This document shows, piece after piece, positions 19,530-28,259 of a stretch of 64,000 nucleotides of DNA; within the stretch, counting starts at the first letter, position 1, and each line of letters begins with the position of its first letter. The position numbers were made by a program, and so were the translations under genes. The notes beneath the pieces were generated by a model. It had not been told where the DNA came from and ran no database searches. It was given only the letters and a program-made list of their open reading frames with translations. The stretch lies in NCBI RefSeq assembly GCF_001618865.1, contig NZ_CP015136.1, positions 1,399,001 to 1,463,000 of the forward strand, in the 5' to 3' direction. The stretch is from Luteitalea pratensis. GTDB taxonomy: Bacteria > Acidobacteriota > Vicinamibacteria > Vicinamibacterales > Vicinamibacteraceae.

Positions 19530-21320
19530 ATGACTCGCGTCTCGTTCACGTTCGGGGTCCTGTGCATACTGTCGCCCGTCGTTTCCGTCGCGGCACAGCC
19601 GACGTCACCATCACCGCGCATCCAGGTACCCCGGCCGGCGCCACCCATGCCGCCGCGCGACACGAGTGCGCGTCCGGTGTCTCCCGTGCCCGAAGTCGGC
19701 ACGGCGACGCTCAGTGGTCGTGTCGTGGCAGCCGAGACCGGGCTGCCACTACGGCGCGCGACCGTCAGCGCGACGTCGACGCGCGGGCCCGACATACCAC
19801 CGCGCGGCGCGTTTTTCACGCCGCAGCGACCGATCTCCGCGCGCACGGACGACGACGGGCGGTTCATGATTCGCGAATTGCCCGCAGGCGAGTACGCATT
19901 GACCGCGCGACGCTCCGGGTATGTCGATCAGAGCTACGGTCAGGTCACCCAGAACGGCCCCGGGCGACGCGTGAGCGTGGCCGACGGTGCAGCAGTCGGC
20001 CCACTGCAGTTCGCACTGGTGCGAGGTGGGGTGATCACCGGGCGTGTTGTCGACGAATCGGGGGAGCCGGCCGAGCGCGTGCAAGTGCGCGCGGTCCGTG
20101 CCCAGCGGATCGGCGGCCAGCAGCGGTACCTCGGCGGCCCCGGTGACACCACCGACGACCAGGGGCACTACCGGATGTTCGGGCTCGCGCCTGGCGAGTA
20201 CCTCGTCATGGCCGAACCGAGCGACCGCAACTTCTTCAGGGGCAGCGAGAACGTCCAGAACGTCGACACGGACACGATCCCGACGTACGGACCAGGGACT
20301 GTCAACCCGGCCGAGGCCGTGAAGGTGCAGGTGCAAGCCAACACCGAGGCTGCCATGGACATCCAGTTGGTGGCTTCCAAGGTCGCGACCGTGCGTGGGA
20401 AGGTGCTGACCTCCAAGGGAGAGCCGCTCGAGGGTGGCATGGTCCGTCTGCAGTCCCAGGGCGCCGAGGCGATGTCGGGCATGGGCCGCGGCGGCCCGGT
20501 GATGGCTGGCGGACTGTATGAAATCGGGGGCGTGCCGCCTGGGGCCTACACGCTCATCGTCGAGCAGATGATGCGCGGCGGACCTGGCGGGCTCGACGAC
20601 GACGGTCCGATGCCCGAGAGTGCGACCGAGTCGGTGACCGTCGAAGGCGAAGACCTCGTGGTGCCCCTCACCACCAGCCCGGGGTCCACGGCGCGGGGGC
20701 GCGTCATCGTCGAGGGCGGCGATCCGGCACTGCTCGCGAACCGCACCCTGCGCGTGACGGCCTTCCCGGCCACGCCCAACATGAGGTTCGGCTCGATGGC
20801 CCGGGGCCGCGTGGCGCCCGACCTGTCGTTCACCGTGTCGGGGCTCCGCGGGAATCTCGTGCTCGCCCTGCAGGGCGTGCCCGAGGGCTGGTGGATCAAG
20901 GACATTCGTGTCAGTGGGCAGTCGGCCCTCGACGGTTTCGACTTCGGCGCATCGAAGGCCTTCACTGGCGTCGAGCTCGTCGTGAGCGGGCGCGCCACGG
21001 GCCTCACCGGCACCGTCACCATGCCGACCGGGACCACGGCGAACGACTACGCCGTCGTCGTCTTTCCGGAGGACGAGGACAAGTGGGAACGGGGACCTGC
21101 CAGCGGCGTTCGCATCACCAGACCGGGCCTCGATGGCGCGTACAAGCTCCAGGGGCTGCGGCCGGGACACTACTACGTGCTCGCGGTGCCCGCGGTGCAG
21201 GCGGACTACCAGGTGCTCAGCGAGCCCGATCAGTTGCGCTTGCTGACGGGAAGGGCCCGGACCGCCGAGGTCAAGGACGGCGAGCTGGTGCCGCTGACAC
21301 TGACGCTCGTCGAGCGATGA
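19530..21320 (+). CDS. Secreted protein with carboxypeptidase-regulatory-like domains
   Basis: A 596-residue exported protein (signal peptide ending VVSVAAQ) made of several beta-sandwich units of the carboxypeptidase regulatory-like/Cna-B type. Recurring motifs include LSGRVVAAETGLPLRRATVS, ITGRVVDESGEPAERVQVRA and VRGKVLTSKGEPLEGGMVRL, each followed by a DGRFMIRELPAGEY-like end. Such modules are common in Acidobacteria, usually on surface proteins or TonB-dependent receptors. Here there is no catalytic or receptor domain. GGAGG lies about 10 bases upstream of the ATG. It is divergent from the CHAT gene with 74 bp between the starts. Confidence 0.85.
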   Translation: MTRVSFTFGVLCILSPVVSVAAQPTSPSPRIQVPRPAPPMPPRDTSARPVSPVPEVGTATLSGRVVAAETGLPLRRATVSATSTRGPDIPPRGAFFTPQRPISARTDDDGRFMIRELPAGEYALTARRSGYVDQSYGQVTQNGPGRRVSVADGAAVGPLQFALVRGGVITGRVVDESGEPAERVQVRAVRAQRIGGQQRYLGGPGDTTDDQGHYRMFGLAPGEYLVMAEPSDRNFFRGSENVQNVDTDTIPTYGPGTVNPAEAVKVQVQANTEAAMDIQLVASKVATVRGKVLTSKGEPLEGGMVRLQSQGAEAMSGMGRGGPVMAGGLYEIGGVPPGAYTLIVEQMMRGGPGGLDDDGPMPESATESVTVEGEDLVVPLTTSPGSTARGRVIVEGGDPALLANRTLRVTAFPATPNMRFGSMARGRVAPDLSFTVSGLRGNLVLALQGVPEGWWIKDIRVSGQSALDGFDFGASKAFTGVELVVSGRATGLTGTVTMPTGTTANDYAVVVFPEDEDKWERGPASGVRITRPGLDGAYKLQGLRPGHYYVLAVPAVQADYQVLSEPDQLRLLTGRARTAEVKDGELVPLTLTLVER

Positions 21321-21390
21321 GCCGATTCGGACACGTCTTGCACATTCCCGGGCAGGAGACCTGAACACTCGTCTCCGGGGAGCCGCATTC

Positions 21391-22083
21391 ATGTCCGTCA
21401 CCACTGTTCCTGCACCGGCAGGCACTCACGCCCGCCAGAACGCCAGTCCCCTTGCCGCTGTCGAGAAGCGGCTGCTCGTGTGGATCGCACAGCGCCTGCC
21501 TCGCGCCATCGGATCGGACCATCTCACGTTGCTGGGCCTGCTCTCGATGCTCGGCGTCGGCCTGGCCTTCGCCGCGTCGTCGCGCGATTCGCGTCTCTTG
21601 TACCTCGTACCGGTCCTGCTCGCCCTGAACTGGTTTGGCGACAGCCTCGACGGGACGGTGGCGCGAGTCCGCAACCGGCAGCGTCCCCGCTATGGCTACT
21701 ACGTCGATCACGTCGTCGACATCGTCGGGGCCGTGGCGCTGTTTTCCGGGCTCGCACTGTCAGGAGGCATGGCACCGCTGCTGGCGATGGCGCTGCTCGT
21801 GGCCTACCTCGCCGCGATGGCGGAGGTGTTCCTGGCGACCCACGTGACGCGCGTGTTCCGGCTCGCGTCGTTCGGATTCGGTCCGACAGAGCTGCGCATC
21901 GTCCTGGCGGCGGGAGCGCTTGCGCTGGTCGGGCGGCCGACCGTGGGCGTGCCAGGGGTCGGCCGGGTGGCGTTGTTCGACCTGGGTGGCTTCATCGCCA
22001 CAGCCGGCATCGTCTGCGCCTTCATGTTCTCGGCGGTGCGGACCGCACTCGCGCTCGCACGAGAAGAGCGGATCGCGCCGTGA
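21391..22083 (+). CDS. CDP-alcohol phosphatidyltransferase family membrane protein
   Basis: The 230-residue integral membrane enzyme carries the family motif starting DGTVAR and ending GYYVDHVVD. It would transfer a phospho-alcohol between CDP-linked lipid and an acceptor. The spacing between AR and G is nine residues, one more than the classic eight, so it may belong to a variant subfamily. Several membrane helices follow. The start ATG at 21391 has GGGGAG upstream. The stop overlaps the GTG start of the next gene, pointing to coupled translation and a shared pathway in lipid or glycolipid synthesis. Confidence 0.85.
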   Translation: MSVTTVPAPAGTHARQNASPLAAVEKRLLVWIAQRLPRAIGSDHLTLLGLLSMLGVGLAFAASSRDSRLLYLVPVLLALNWFGDSLDGTVARVRNRQRPRYGYYVDHVVDIVGAVALFSGLALSGGMAPLLAMALLVAYLAAMAEVFLATHVTRVFRLASFGFGPTELRIVLAAGALALVGRPTVGVPGVGRVALFDLGGFIATAGIVCAFMFSAVRTALALAREERIAP

Positions 22084-23249
22084 GTTCCGAACGAGTCTTT
22101 CGCTTCGTCACCGTCGGTGCCTCGGGTTTCGTCGTGCAGATGGCTGTGGGCGCGGCGCTGCTGGCCGCGGGGTTGGCGCCGGTCCTCTCGACCCTGCTGG
22201 CCATCGAGGCAGCCATCGTGAACAACCATGCCTGGCACCGCCGCTGGGCCTGGCGCGATCGTGCCCGGAGCCAGCCATGGCCACTCACGTTGATCCGTGC
22301 ACATGCCGGGAGCGGCATGACGTCGCTCGTCGTGGGGATGGGCACGGTGGTCGCGCTGTCGGGACACGTGCCCGCCCTGGCCGCGCAGGTGATCGCCGTG
22401 GCGCTCTGCGCGATCGTCAACTACGCGTTGGCCGATCGGTGGGTGTTCGCGGGTGGCGCGGGCGTCGGCGTGCACATCGCCGTCCTTGCGGTCTGGTTCG
22501 CGACGCCCTCCGTGGCCTCTGCCTCCGGACCGTCACCGCAGGCGCTCCTGTCATGGGACCGTTACCTCGTGTCGCTCGAGCGTGCGCGCGCGGCGGACCT
22601 CGCGCGCGACGTGCCGTCCTGGGCTACCGATGACGACCCGCACGGCGCGCGAGTACTCGCGGCGCTGACGCGTGGTGAACTCGAGATCTCGCACCGCGAA
22701 CTGCACAACGTTGCCGTCGACGACGCCACGCTCGAGCACTGGCAGGGCAGCGTCCTTGTGAAGGGCGTGTCGATCGACAGGGTCGTCGATCGTTTGCGGC
22801 ACCCGGAGCGCTTTTCGCAGCCGCGAGATGTGTTGAGCCTGAAGGTCAGCAACTGGAGCGAGGCCGGACACGACCTCTTCCTGCGCCTCACTCGCTCGAT
22901 GCTGATCACGGCAACCTACGACACCTGGTACCGCGTCCGGCATCAGGTCCAGGGCCCGACACGGATCGACAGCGTCGCCGTCGCGACGCGGATCGAGGAG
23001 GTCTCCGATCCCGGCACTCCCAGGGAGAAGCGCGTCCCCGTGGACGACAGCCGCGGCTTCCTCTGGCGCATGCAGACGCTCTGGCGATTCTCGGTGGTGC
23101 CCCAAGGGGTCGTGGTGACATGCGAGTCCATCACCCTGAGTCGCCCGGTGCCGCTCGGGCTCGGCCTCGTCTCGCGACCGATCGTCACGCGTGTCGCGCG
23201 GGAGTCGATGACGACCGCGGTTCGCGCGTGGCAGGGAGGGTGGAAGTAG
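22080..23249 (+). CDS. GtrA-like membrane domain fused to a periplasmic domain of unknown function
   Basis: The 389-residue product begins with a GtrA-type unit of four helices (residues 1-125; FRFVTVGASGFVVQ at the start, IVNYALADRWVF at the end). GtrA proteins help move polyprenyl-linked sugars across the membrane. After it comes a segment that looks like a signal peptide or fifth helix (VHIAVLAVWFATPSVASASG). It leads into about 240 soluble residues (WSEAGHDLFLRLTRS, TYDTWYRVRHQV) that could be a lipid-binding fold; I do not recognise the family. The GTG start at 22080 overlaps the stop of the upstream gene. In-frame GTG codons exist at the second segment, so a separate shorter product is possible. 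Confidence 0.75.
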   Translation: MSSERVFRFVTVGASGFVVQMAVGAALLAAGLAPVLSTLLAIEAAIVNNHAWHRRWAWRDRARSQPWPLTLIRAHAGSGMTSLVVGMGTVVALSGHVPALAAQVIAVALCAIVNYALADRWVFAGGAGVGVHIAVLAVWFATPSVASASGPSPQALLSWDRYLVSLERARAADLARDVPSWATDDDPHGARVLAALTRGELEISHRELHNVAVDDATLEHWQGSVLVKGVSIDRVVDRLRHPERFSQPRDVLSLKVSNWSEAGHDLFLRLTRSMLITATYDTWYRVRHQVQGPTRIDSVAVATRIEEVSDPGTPREKRVPVDDSRGFLWRMQTLWRFSVVPQGVVVTCESITLSRPVPLGLGLVSRPIVTRVARESMTTAVRAWQGGWK

Positions 23250-23256
23250 GAATGCC

Positions 23257-23490
23257 TGATGCCTCATGCCTCACGCCTGACGCTTAACGGCTAACGCTTA
23301 CCGTTCCAGCCTCCAGCCTCCAGCCTCCAGCCTCCAGCCTCCAGCCTCCAGCCTCCAGCCTCCGGCCTACGGCCTACGGCTTGCGTCTCACGTCTCATGT
23401 CTCAAGCCTGAGACCTGAGACCTAAGACACTGAGACCTGAGACCTAAGACCTAAGACCTGAGACCTAAGAGACCTGAGCCCTGAGCCCTG
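23257..23490. repeat. Long drifting heptamer tract
   Basis: The whole gap before crcB is built of 7-bp units. It starts with TGATGCC, TCATGCC, TCACGCC, TGACGCT and TAACGGC. Seven CTCCAGC units follow (23311-23359), then in unbroken phase CTCCGGC, CTACGGC twice, TTGCGTC, TCACGTC, TCATGTC, TCAAGCC and TGAGACC. The tract ends in a mixture of TGAGACC and TAAGACC. No gene or promoter motif is evident. Confidence 0.95.
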
Positions 23491-23500
23491 AGACCGATCT

Positions 23501-23875
23501 TCAGAGGAGCCGTCCGCCGAACTGTCCGACCCACACGGCGGCGAGTCCGGCGACGACGCTGAAGGCGATGTTGACCAGCGCCGCCGGGAATTCTCCACGG
23601 TGGAGCATCGCCAGCGTCTCGTTCTCGAAGGTGGAGAACGTGGTGAACGCGCCGAGCACTCCGACCGCCCCGAAGGCGCGCCACGTCGGGTTCAGGTGGG
23701 GCCTCGATTCGAGGGCACCCGAGAGCAGGCCCAGGATCAGGCAGCCGACCAGGTTCACGGCGATCGTCCCCCACGGCAGCGTCGACGGCCAGCGTGAGTG
23801 GATGGCTGTCGACATCATCGCGCGCGCGACGGCGCCCAGCGCGCCGCCGACCGCCACGAGCCACAAGGAGCGCAT
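23501..23875 (-). CDS. crcB: Fluoride efflux channel CrcB/Fluc
   Basis: A 124-residue protein with four membrane helices. It has the family motifs GGALGAVARA at the N-terminus, WGTIAVNLVGC in helix 2 and GAFTTFSTFENE in helix 3; the latter two line the fluoride pore. It works as a dual-topology dimer that exports fluoride. The length is normal for the family. The start is only 81 bp from the divergent S41 protease gene, and I see no fluoride riboswitch in that gap. Confidence 0.95.
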   Translation of the reverse strand: MRSLWLVAVGGALGAVARAMMSTAIHSRWPSTLPWGTIAVNLVGCLILGLLSGALESRPHLNPTWRAFGAVGVLGAFTTFSTFENETLAMLHRGEFPAALVNIAFSVVAGLAAVWVGQFGGRLL

Positions 23876-23956
23876 GGGCAGCCATCATACCCGGCCGTGT
23901 TACGCTCGGGCAGGGTGGGTGCCGTGCCAGCGGGTCCCCTCCAGGAGCCCGGTCCC

Positions 23957-25261
23957 ATGCGTCGTATCCTCGTTGCCGCCGCGGCAGTCGTCGCCGCTTT
24001 CTCAGCGCTGCTGCCAACAGCCGGCGCGCAGAATCTCGCCAACTGCAGTACCGCGAGCCAGAACCGCTACGTCCTCGACGTGATGCGGGACATCTACTAC
24101 TGGGACACCGAGCTGCCGGCCACCGTGAACACCAGCGGCTATGCCTCGCCGGAGGCATTGCTCGAAGCCGTCCGCTACCGGCCGCTCGACGAGCACTTCA
24201 GCTACATCGGCGCGCGTGCGACCGAAGAAGCGTTCTACTCGGACAGCCAGTTCGTCGGCTTCGGCTTCGCCAACAGCTACGACGGGCAGGGCCTGCGCAT
24301 CCTCCAGATATTCCCGGACAGCCCCGCGGCCGAGACCGGCATGCAGCGTGGCGATCGCATCACCACCATCAACGGCCAGAGTGTCGTCACGCTCGTCGCC
24401 GCCGGTACGATCGGCACCGCGCTTGGACCCTCGCAGGAGGGATACAGCATCCGCTTCCGATACGAGCGAGCCGATGGCAGCGCCACGGATGCGTCGATGG
24501 CCAAGCGCGCGGTGACGATTCCGACGGTGTCGGTCCTGAACGTGTACGAGGTCGACGGCAGGAAGATCGGGTACCTCTTCTTCCGTAATTTCGTGACGCC
24601 GTCCCGCCAGGCGCTCGACGATGCCTTCAACGCGCTGCGTGACGTGGGTGCGACCGAGCTGGTGCTCGACCTGCGCTACAACGGCGGGGGACTCGTGTCG
24701 ATCGCCCAGCACCTCGCCAGCCTGATCGGCGGGACCCGCACCGAGGGCCAGGTCTTCGCCGAGTACTTCCACAACTCGCGCAATGCCTTCCGCAACGAAG
24801 TGACCCGGTTCGAGCACAAGGACAACACGTTGTCGCTGCAGCGTCTCGTCGTGGTCACGACCGGCGGCTCGGCATCGGCGAGCGAACTCGTGATCAACGC
24901 GCTGCGGCCATTCATCCCGGTGACGACGGTGGGCGAGACGACGTACGGCAAGCCCGTCGGTCAGTACGGCATCACGTTCTGCGACAAGGTGCTGTATCCG
25001 GTCGCGTTCACGCTGCGCAACGCGCTTGGACAGGGTGACTACTTCAGCGGCATCGCCGCCGATTGCCCTGCCGGCGACGACGCGGATCACCAGCTCGGCG
25101 ATCCGGCGGAGGCCTCGCTCGCAGAGGCGCTGACGGTGGTCCGTACCGGCCGGTGCTCGGCGCCACCGGTCAGTGCAGCGCCGCAGCGACGGCGCGAGAG
25201 CACGAAGCTGGACACACTGCCGCCGAGCCGTGGGCTCGAACAACTGATCGGCGCTCACTAG
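23957..25261 (+). CDS. Exported S41-family (C-terminal processing type) serine protease
   Basis: The 434-residue protein begins with a signal peptide (LVAAAAVVAAFSALLPTAGA). A helical N-terminal domain, a PDZ domain (DSPAAETGMQRGDRITTING) and the S41 catalytic domain follow. The nucleophile Ser is in GGSASASELVINALR and the Lys base is probably in TYGKPVGQYG, with the strand LDLRYNGGG between PDZ and active site. It probably cleaves periplasmic proteins from the C-terminus. AGGAG lies about 10 bases before the ATG; the frame is open further upstream. Confidence 0.9.
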   Translation: MRRILVAAAAVVAAFSALLPTAGAQNLANCSTASQNRYVLDVMRDIYYWDTELPATVNTSGYASPEALLEAVRYRPLDEHFSYIGARATEEAFYSDSQFVGFGFANSYDGQGLRILQIFPDSPAAETGMQRGDRITTINGQSVVTLVAAGTIGTALGPSQEGYSIRFRYERADGSATDASMAKRAVTIPTVSVLNVYEVDGRKIGYLFFRNFVTPSRQALDDAFNALRDVGATELVLDLRYNGGGLVSIAQHLASLIGGTRTEGQVFAEYFHNSRNAFRNEVTRFEHKDNTLSLQRLVVVTTGGSASASELVINALRPFIPVTTVGETTYGKPVGQYGITFCDKVLYPVAFTLRNALGQGDYFSGIAADCPAGDDADHQLGDPAEASLAEALTVVRTGRCSAPPVSAAPQRRRESTKLDTLPPSRGLEQLIGAH

Positions 25262-25319
25262 TCGCGGAGAACGCCGGACGCCAGCCGTCGTGATGCGTTC
25301 GACGGCTACGCATGGGACA

Positions 25320-25384
25320 GGGGGCGACACGGTCAGACGAAGAGGGTAGGGCCCGCTCCCCGAGCGCGTCCCTGCATGGCCAGG
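25320..25384. repeat. One imperfect CCGAGC-type palindrome between convergent genes
   Basis: A single copy of the GTAGGGCCCGCTC...GAGCG type lies between the end of the S41 gene and the end of the PLD-like gene. The rest of this 120-bp gap shows nothing else. Confidence 0.5.
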
Positions 25385-26311
25385 CTATGCGGCCGACTCA
25401 TCGTCGGTCGGCGGCGGGTCCGCGCTTTCGCCCACGCCGGCCTCCGCCGCGGCGCTCGACGCTTTCGCTGCCTTGGTGGCGAGCTTCCAGTCGGCGTCGA
25501 ACACCGCGAGCATCCCCCGGACCGCCGCCCGCTCCGTGATCAGCACCCCGATTTCACGCCGCTTGTCGAGTTCCAGCGTCCGCAGGCTCTGGCTGCCGAG
25601 GAAGGCACGCGCGCCATCGCGGATGATCGCGCGGACGTGTAGCCGATGCGTGGGACAGCGGAGCGCCGGGACCCCAAGGCGCGACGAGGCCTTGCCGATG
25701 ATCCGCACGTCGACGCCGGCGCGCACCCGATCGGCGAGCACGCGCACCATCCGCGGATCGGAGATCTCGGGGTCGTAGATGCACAACTGGCGCTTCGCAC
25801 CGGCGAGGAAGTCGTTCAGCCGTGGGCGTGACGTCTCGGGGCTGACCACCAGCCGACCGGAGGACGCCGGCACGTACGCTTGGCGGTCACAATCGGCCTG
25901 GAACAGGCGCTGGGCTTCCTTCACGAGCCGTGGCGAGGTGGTGATGGCGCCGAAGCTGCGGCTCCGGTCGATGTCGAGCCAGGTGAAGTTGAACCCGTTG
26001 ACGTGCAACTGCCGGCCGTCGATCACCAGCATCTTGCCGTGGTACCGGAGCCAGTCCTCGTCAGATCGTGACACCGTGACACCGCCGGCGAGCAGGCGCA
26101 ATTCGAGCTTGCGCAGCTGCTTCTCGCCGCCCTTGTTGGTGTGGGCAATCAGGGCGCGCACGGCGACGCCTCGCGTCACTGCGGTCTCGAGGGCGAGGGC
26201 GACGTCCTTCAGGTCGAGGCGGAATATGACAACCTCGATGCTGCGCCGCGCGCGGGCGATGGCCGACAGGACCGGCTCGACGCCGTGATCGGGTTGAACG
26301 ATGAGTTTCAT
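25385..26311 (-). CDS. Phospholipase D-like protein with a modified second HKD motif
   Basis: The 308-residue protein has the PLD-type duplicated fold. The first catalytic motif is intact (H91, K93, D98 in YHGKMLVIDG). In the second the Lys is replaced by Arg (H225, R227, D232 in LHVRAIIRDG), followed by FLGSQSL as in phospholipid-handling members. There is no signal peptide or membrane helix, so it is cytoplasmic. The tail is acidic and alanine-rich. It lies 8 bp after the DUF4956 gene, apparently the last gene of a minus-strand operon. The Arg change may lower or alter activity. Confidence 0.8.
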   Translation of the reverse strand: MKLIVQPDHGVEPVLSAIARARRSIEVVIFRLDLKDVALALETAVTRGVAVRALIAHTNKGGEKQLRKLELRLLAGGVTVSRSDEDWLRYHGKMLVIDGRQLHVNGFNFTWLDIDRSRSFGAITTSPRLVKEAQRLFQADCDRQAYVPASSGRLVVSPETSRPRLNDFLAGAKRQLCIYDPEISDPRMVRVLADRVRAGVDVRIIGKASSRLGVPALRCPTHRLHVRAIIRDGARAFLGSQSLRTLELDKRREIGVLITERAAVRGMLAVFDADWKLATKAAKASSAAAEAGVGESADPPPTDDESAA

Positions 26312-26319
26312 GATGGTGA

Positions 26320-27063
26320 TTACTTGTCCTTGACGTGCTCGATGGCGACGTCGGCCGATCGTTTCGGGTCCATGCCGACGATACGCTCGGACAGGCCGTC
26401 AGTCGGCCGGTCCACCGGCCACTGCACTTCGTACTGGAGCTCTTCGGGAGACATCGCCTTGATCTCGAAACTGGTCGCCTCGCGCCGCAGCACGCGCTCC
26501 AGCCGTGGCTTCATGACGACCGGGTCGGTGGCCTTCACCGTAATCACCAATTCGCGCGTCGCGGCCGGTTCGAACGACTCGATCACCGCCAGGAGCACCA
26601 CCAGGAACACCGTGCCGACGATCGCCAGCGGCCATTGACCGACCCCGGTCGCCAAGCCAATCGCGAGCGTCGACAGCATCACGCCGGCGTCCTTCGGGTC
26701 GTTCACCTTGGCGCGGTACCGCACCAGGCCCGCGGCACCGACAATGCCGAAGGCGCGCGCGAGGCTGGTGCCGACGACCAGCATCACGAGCACGCCGACC
26801 ACGGCAAGGATGATCTGCGAATGAATGACCGCCAGATCACGTGGCGGGGTACCGCGCCGCCGCGGTCGTAGCGCCAGGATCGACGCGAGCAAGGCCGCCA
26901 GCGGCAGCCGCCACAGCGCGCGCAACGCCTCCTCCCAGGTGGCAGGGGGCTCGGCGGGCACGGGGGCGGCCCCGGGGAATGCCTGGGCGGCGACGGGCAC
27001 CGTCATCACGCCGAGCGCCAGGAACACCAATGCGATCGCCACGAACCGTTCTCGCCGGCTCAT
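26320..27063 (-). CDS. DUF4956 membrane protein
   Basis: A 247-residue protein with a signal-like N-terminus, about four membrane helices and a soluble C-terminal domain. The signature GIVGAAGLVRYRAKVNDPKD matches DUF4956. The C-terminal part (ELVITVKATDPVVMKPRLE) resembles the small ferredoxin-like domain of this family. In many bacteria DUF4956 genes sit beside VTC-type polyphosphate polymerase and CotH-kinase genes. Here the start ATG overlaps the stop of an upstream gene for a kinase-like lipoprotein (ATGA at 27060-27063), and no VTC gene is present. The 5' part of the longer open frame up to 27459 is only a shadow of that gene. Confidence 0.85.
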   Translation of the reverse strand: MSRRERFVAIALVFLALGVMTVPVAAQAFPGAAPVPAEPPATWEEALRALWRLPLAALLASILALRPRRRGTPPRDLAVIHSQIILAVVGVLVMLVVGTSLARAFGIVGAAGLVRYRAKVNDPKDAGVMLSTLAIGLATGVGQWPLAIVGTVFLVVLLAVIESFEPAATRELVITVKATDPVVMKPRLERVLRREATSFEIKAMSPEELQYEVQWPVDRPTDGLSERIVGMDPKRSADVAIEHVKDK

Positions 27064-28208
27064 CGCTCGGCCCTCGTCACGTCGCAGCGGCGCGAGGCGA
27101 TCTCTGCCGCTTTCTTGCGGAAGGCGGCCACCCAGCGCTCCACGGTTTCGGACTCGTGCCCTGTCGCCGCCGCCCGCACGGGGAAGCGCGCCACGTCGAA
27201 CACGTCGCGCAGCTGCGCATCCGAGAGGCGCTGAAGCAACCTGGCGAGCAACTGGCGCCCCTCCTCGGAGATCTCCGGATCCTTGAGCGTGCCCGTGAAG
27301 GTCATGCCCGCGTTGGCGCGACACCCTGTCGTGCCGTTCCAGACCGGTGCTTCCAGCCATGCGTCGAGATTCACGCTGCCCGGCGTATCGCGGTTCATCA
27401 GGTTGACCTTCCCGAAGGTCTTGCCGAGGTCGGAGATGTAGGCGATGGGGCGCCGGCACCCGGACGTCGACCAGCTGTCTGCCTCGCAGACGAGCTGCTG
27501 TTGCTCGCGCTTGCTGTCGGTGTGCTGCAGCATCGCCGCCAGCAGCTTCAGGGCATCACGCTGCGCGCGTGTGCTGAGTGCTCCCGTCGGCGCCAGCGTG
27601 TCGAGTTCGGGCCACGACCAGCCCTCGCCCCCGTCGTCGGCGAGTGTGCGCCCCCTGACCTTGCGCTCGATCGTCGCCGGGTCGAACAGCCGCGCATCGC
27701 CGTCGGGCGTGCCTCCCTCGCACCCATGGCAGCGCACGCGCACCGGGTACATCGCGTCGGCGGTGAACCCGAGCGCCCAGAGGATGCGCGACGCCGCCAC
27801 CTCGGCGTAGACCTCGCCGTTGTCGCGCCCGTACTTGACCTTGACGTCCCTGCCGCCCGGCAGTCGGCACGTGAACTTCGGGGTGCTGCCGCTCATGTCC
27901 CGGTCGACACGCGTGCACTCCACGAGCGCGCCCGGGGCGAACGCCCCGTCCCCACGTGGGCCGCGCCGCACGTCGAGCGATGCGGTCGGCGTCTCGGTCC
28001 AGACCCGCGCCCGAGCCAGGGCGTCGTTCCTTGCCGCGGACGTTGTCACGATGTCCGGTCGCGACGTCCGCGCCGCGCAGCCGGCGCCCAACAGCAATAA
28101 CAGCACCGCGGTATTGATGCGTCTCAATGCAGCGGCGCGGACCACGTGAATGAGAACACTACGTGCAGGCACGCCCCTCGGCCGGGCAGATGTAGCTGGC
28201 AGCGCCAT
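27060..28208 (-). CDS. Lipoprotein with kinase-fold-like motifs (CotH/HipA/FAM20-like, inferred)
   Basis: About 382 residues if the first ATG is used; TTG or GTG codons near 28127-28145 would also give a lipoprotein signal (AVLLLLLGAGC). I see motifs that fit a divergent protein-kinase fold. A Lys lies in VKVKYG, and a Glu in the next helix (GEVYAEVAASRILWALG). LQHTDSKREQQ could be a catalytic loop of the HxDxKxxQ kind, and AYISDLGKTFG looks like a metal-binding D-x-G. A CHGC pair may bind metal. The family is not known to me. Because DUF4956 genes are commonly found with CotH kinases, a secreted kinase role is plausible but unproven. Confidence 0.6.
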   Translation of the reverse strand: MALPATSARPRGVPARSVLIHVVRAAALRRINTAVLLLLLGAGCAARTSRPDIVTTSAARNDALARARVWTETPTASLDVRRGPRGDGAFAPGALVECTRVDRDMSGSTPKFTCRLPGGRDVKVKYGRDNGEVYAEVAASRILWALGFTADAMYPVRVRCHGCEGGTPDGDARLFDPATIERKVRGRTLADDGGEGWSWPELDTLAPTGALSTRAQRDALKLLAAMLQHTDSKREQQQLVCEADSWSTSGCRRPIAYISDLGKTFGKVNLMNRDTPGSVNLDAWLEAPVWNGTTGCRANAGMTFTGTLKDPEISEEGRQLLARLLQRLSDAQLRDVFDVARFPVRAAATGHESETVERWVAAFRKKAAEIASRRCDVTRAER

Positions 28209-28259
28209 GACTCCTCAAGCCCTGCAATGGACGTGCCCGGAGGCCGCAGAAGCGGGCCG

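Noticed and set aside
23257-23490. CRISPR-like or minisatellite coding tract
   Set aside because: The units are 7 bp with no spacers, and no credible gene reads through it.
23876-23956. Fluoride riboswitch before crcB
   Set aside because: The gap to the divergent gene is only 81 bp, and I cannot see the conserved riboswitch core.
27064-27459. Upstream extension of the DUF4956 gene
   Set aside because: It overlaps the kinase-like lipoprotein in another frame and reads as low-complexity sequence; the ATG at 27063 overlaps the previous stop as in coupled genes.
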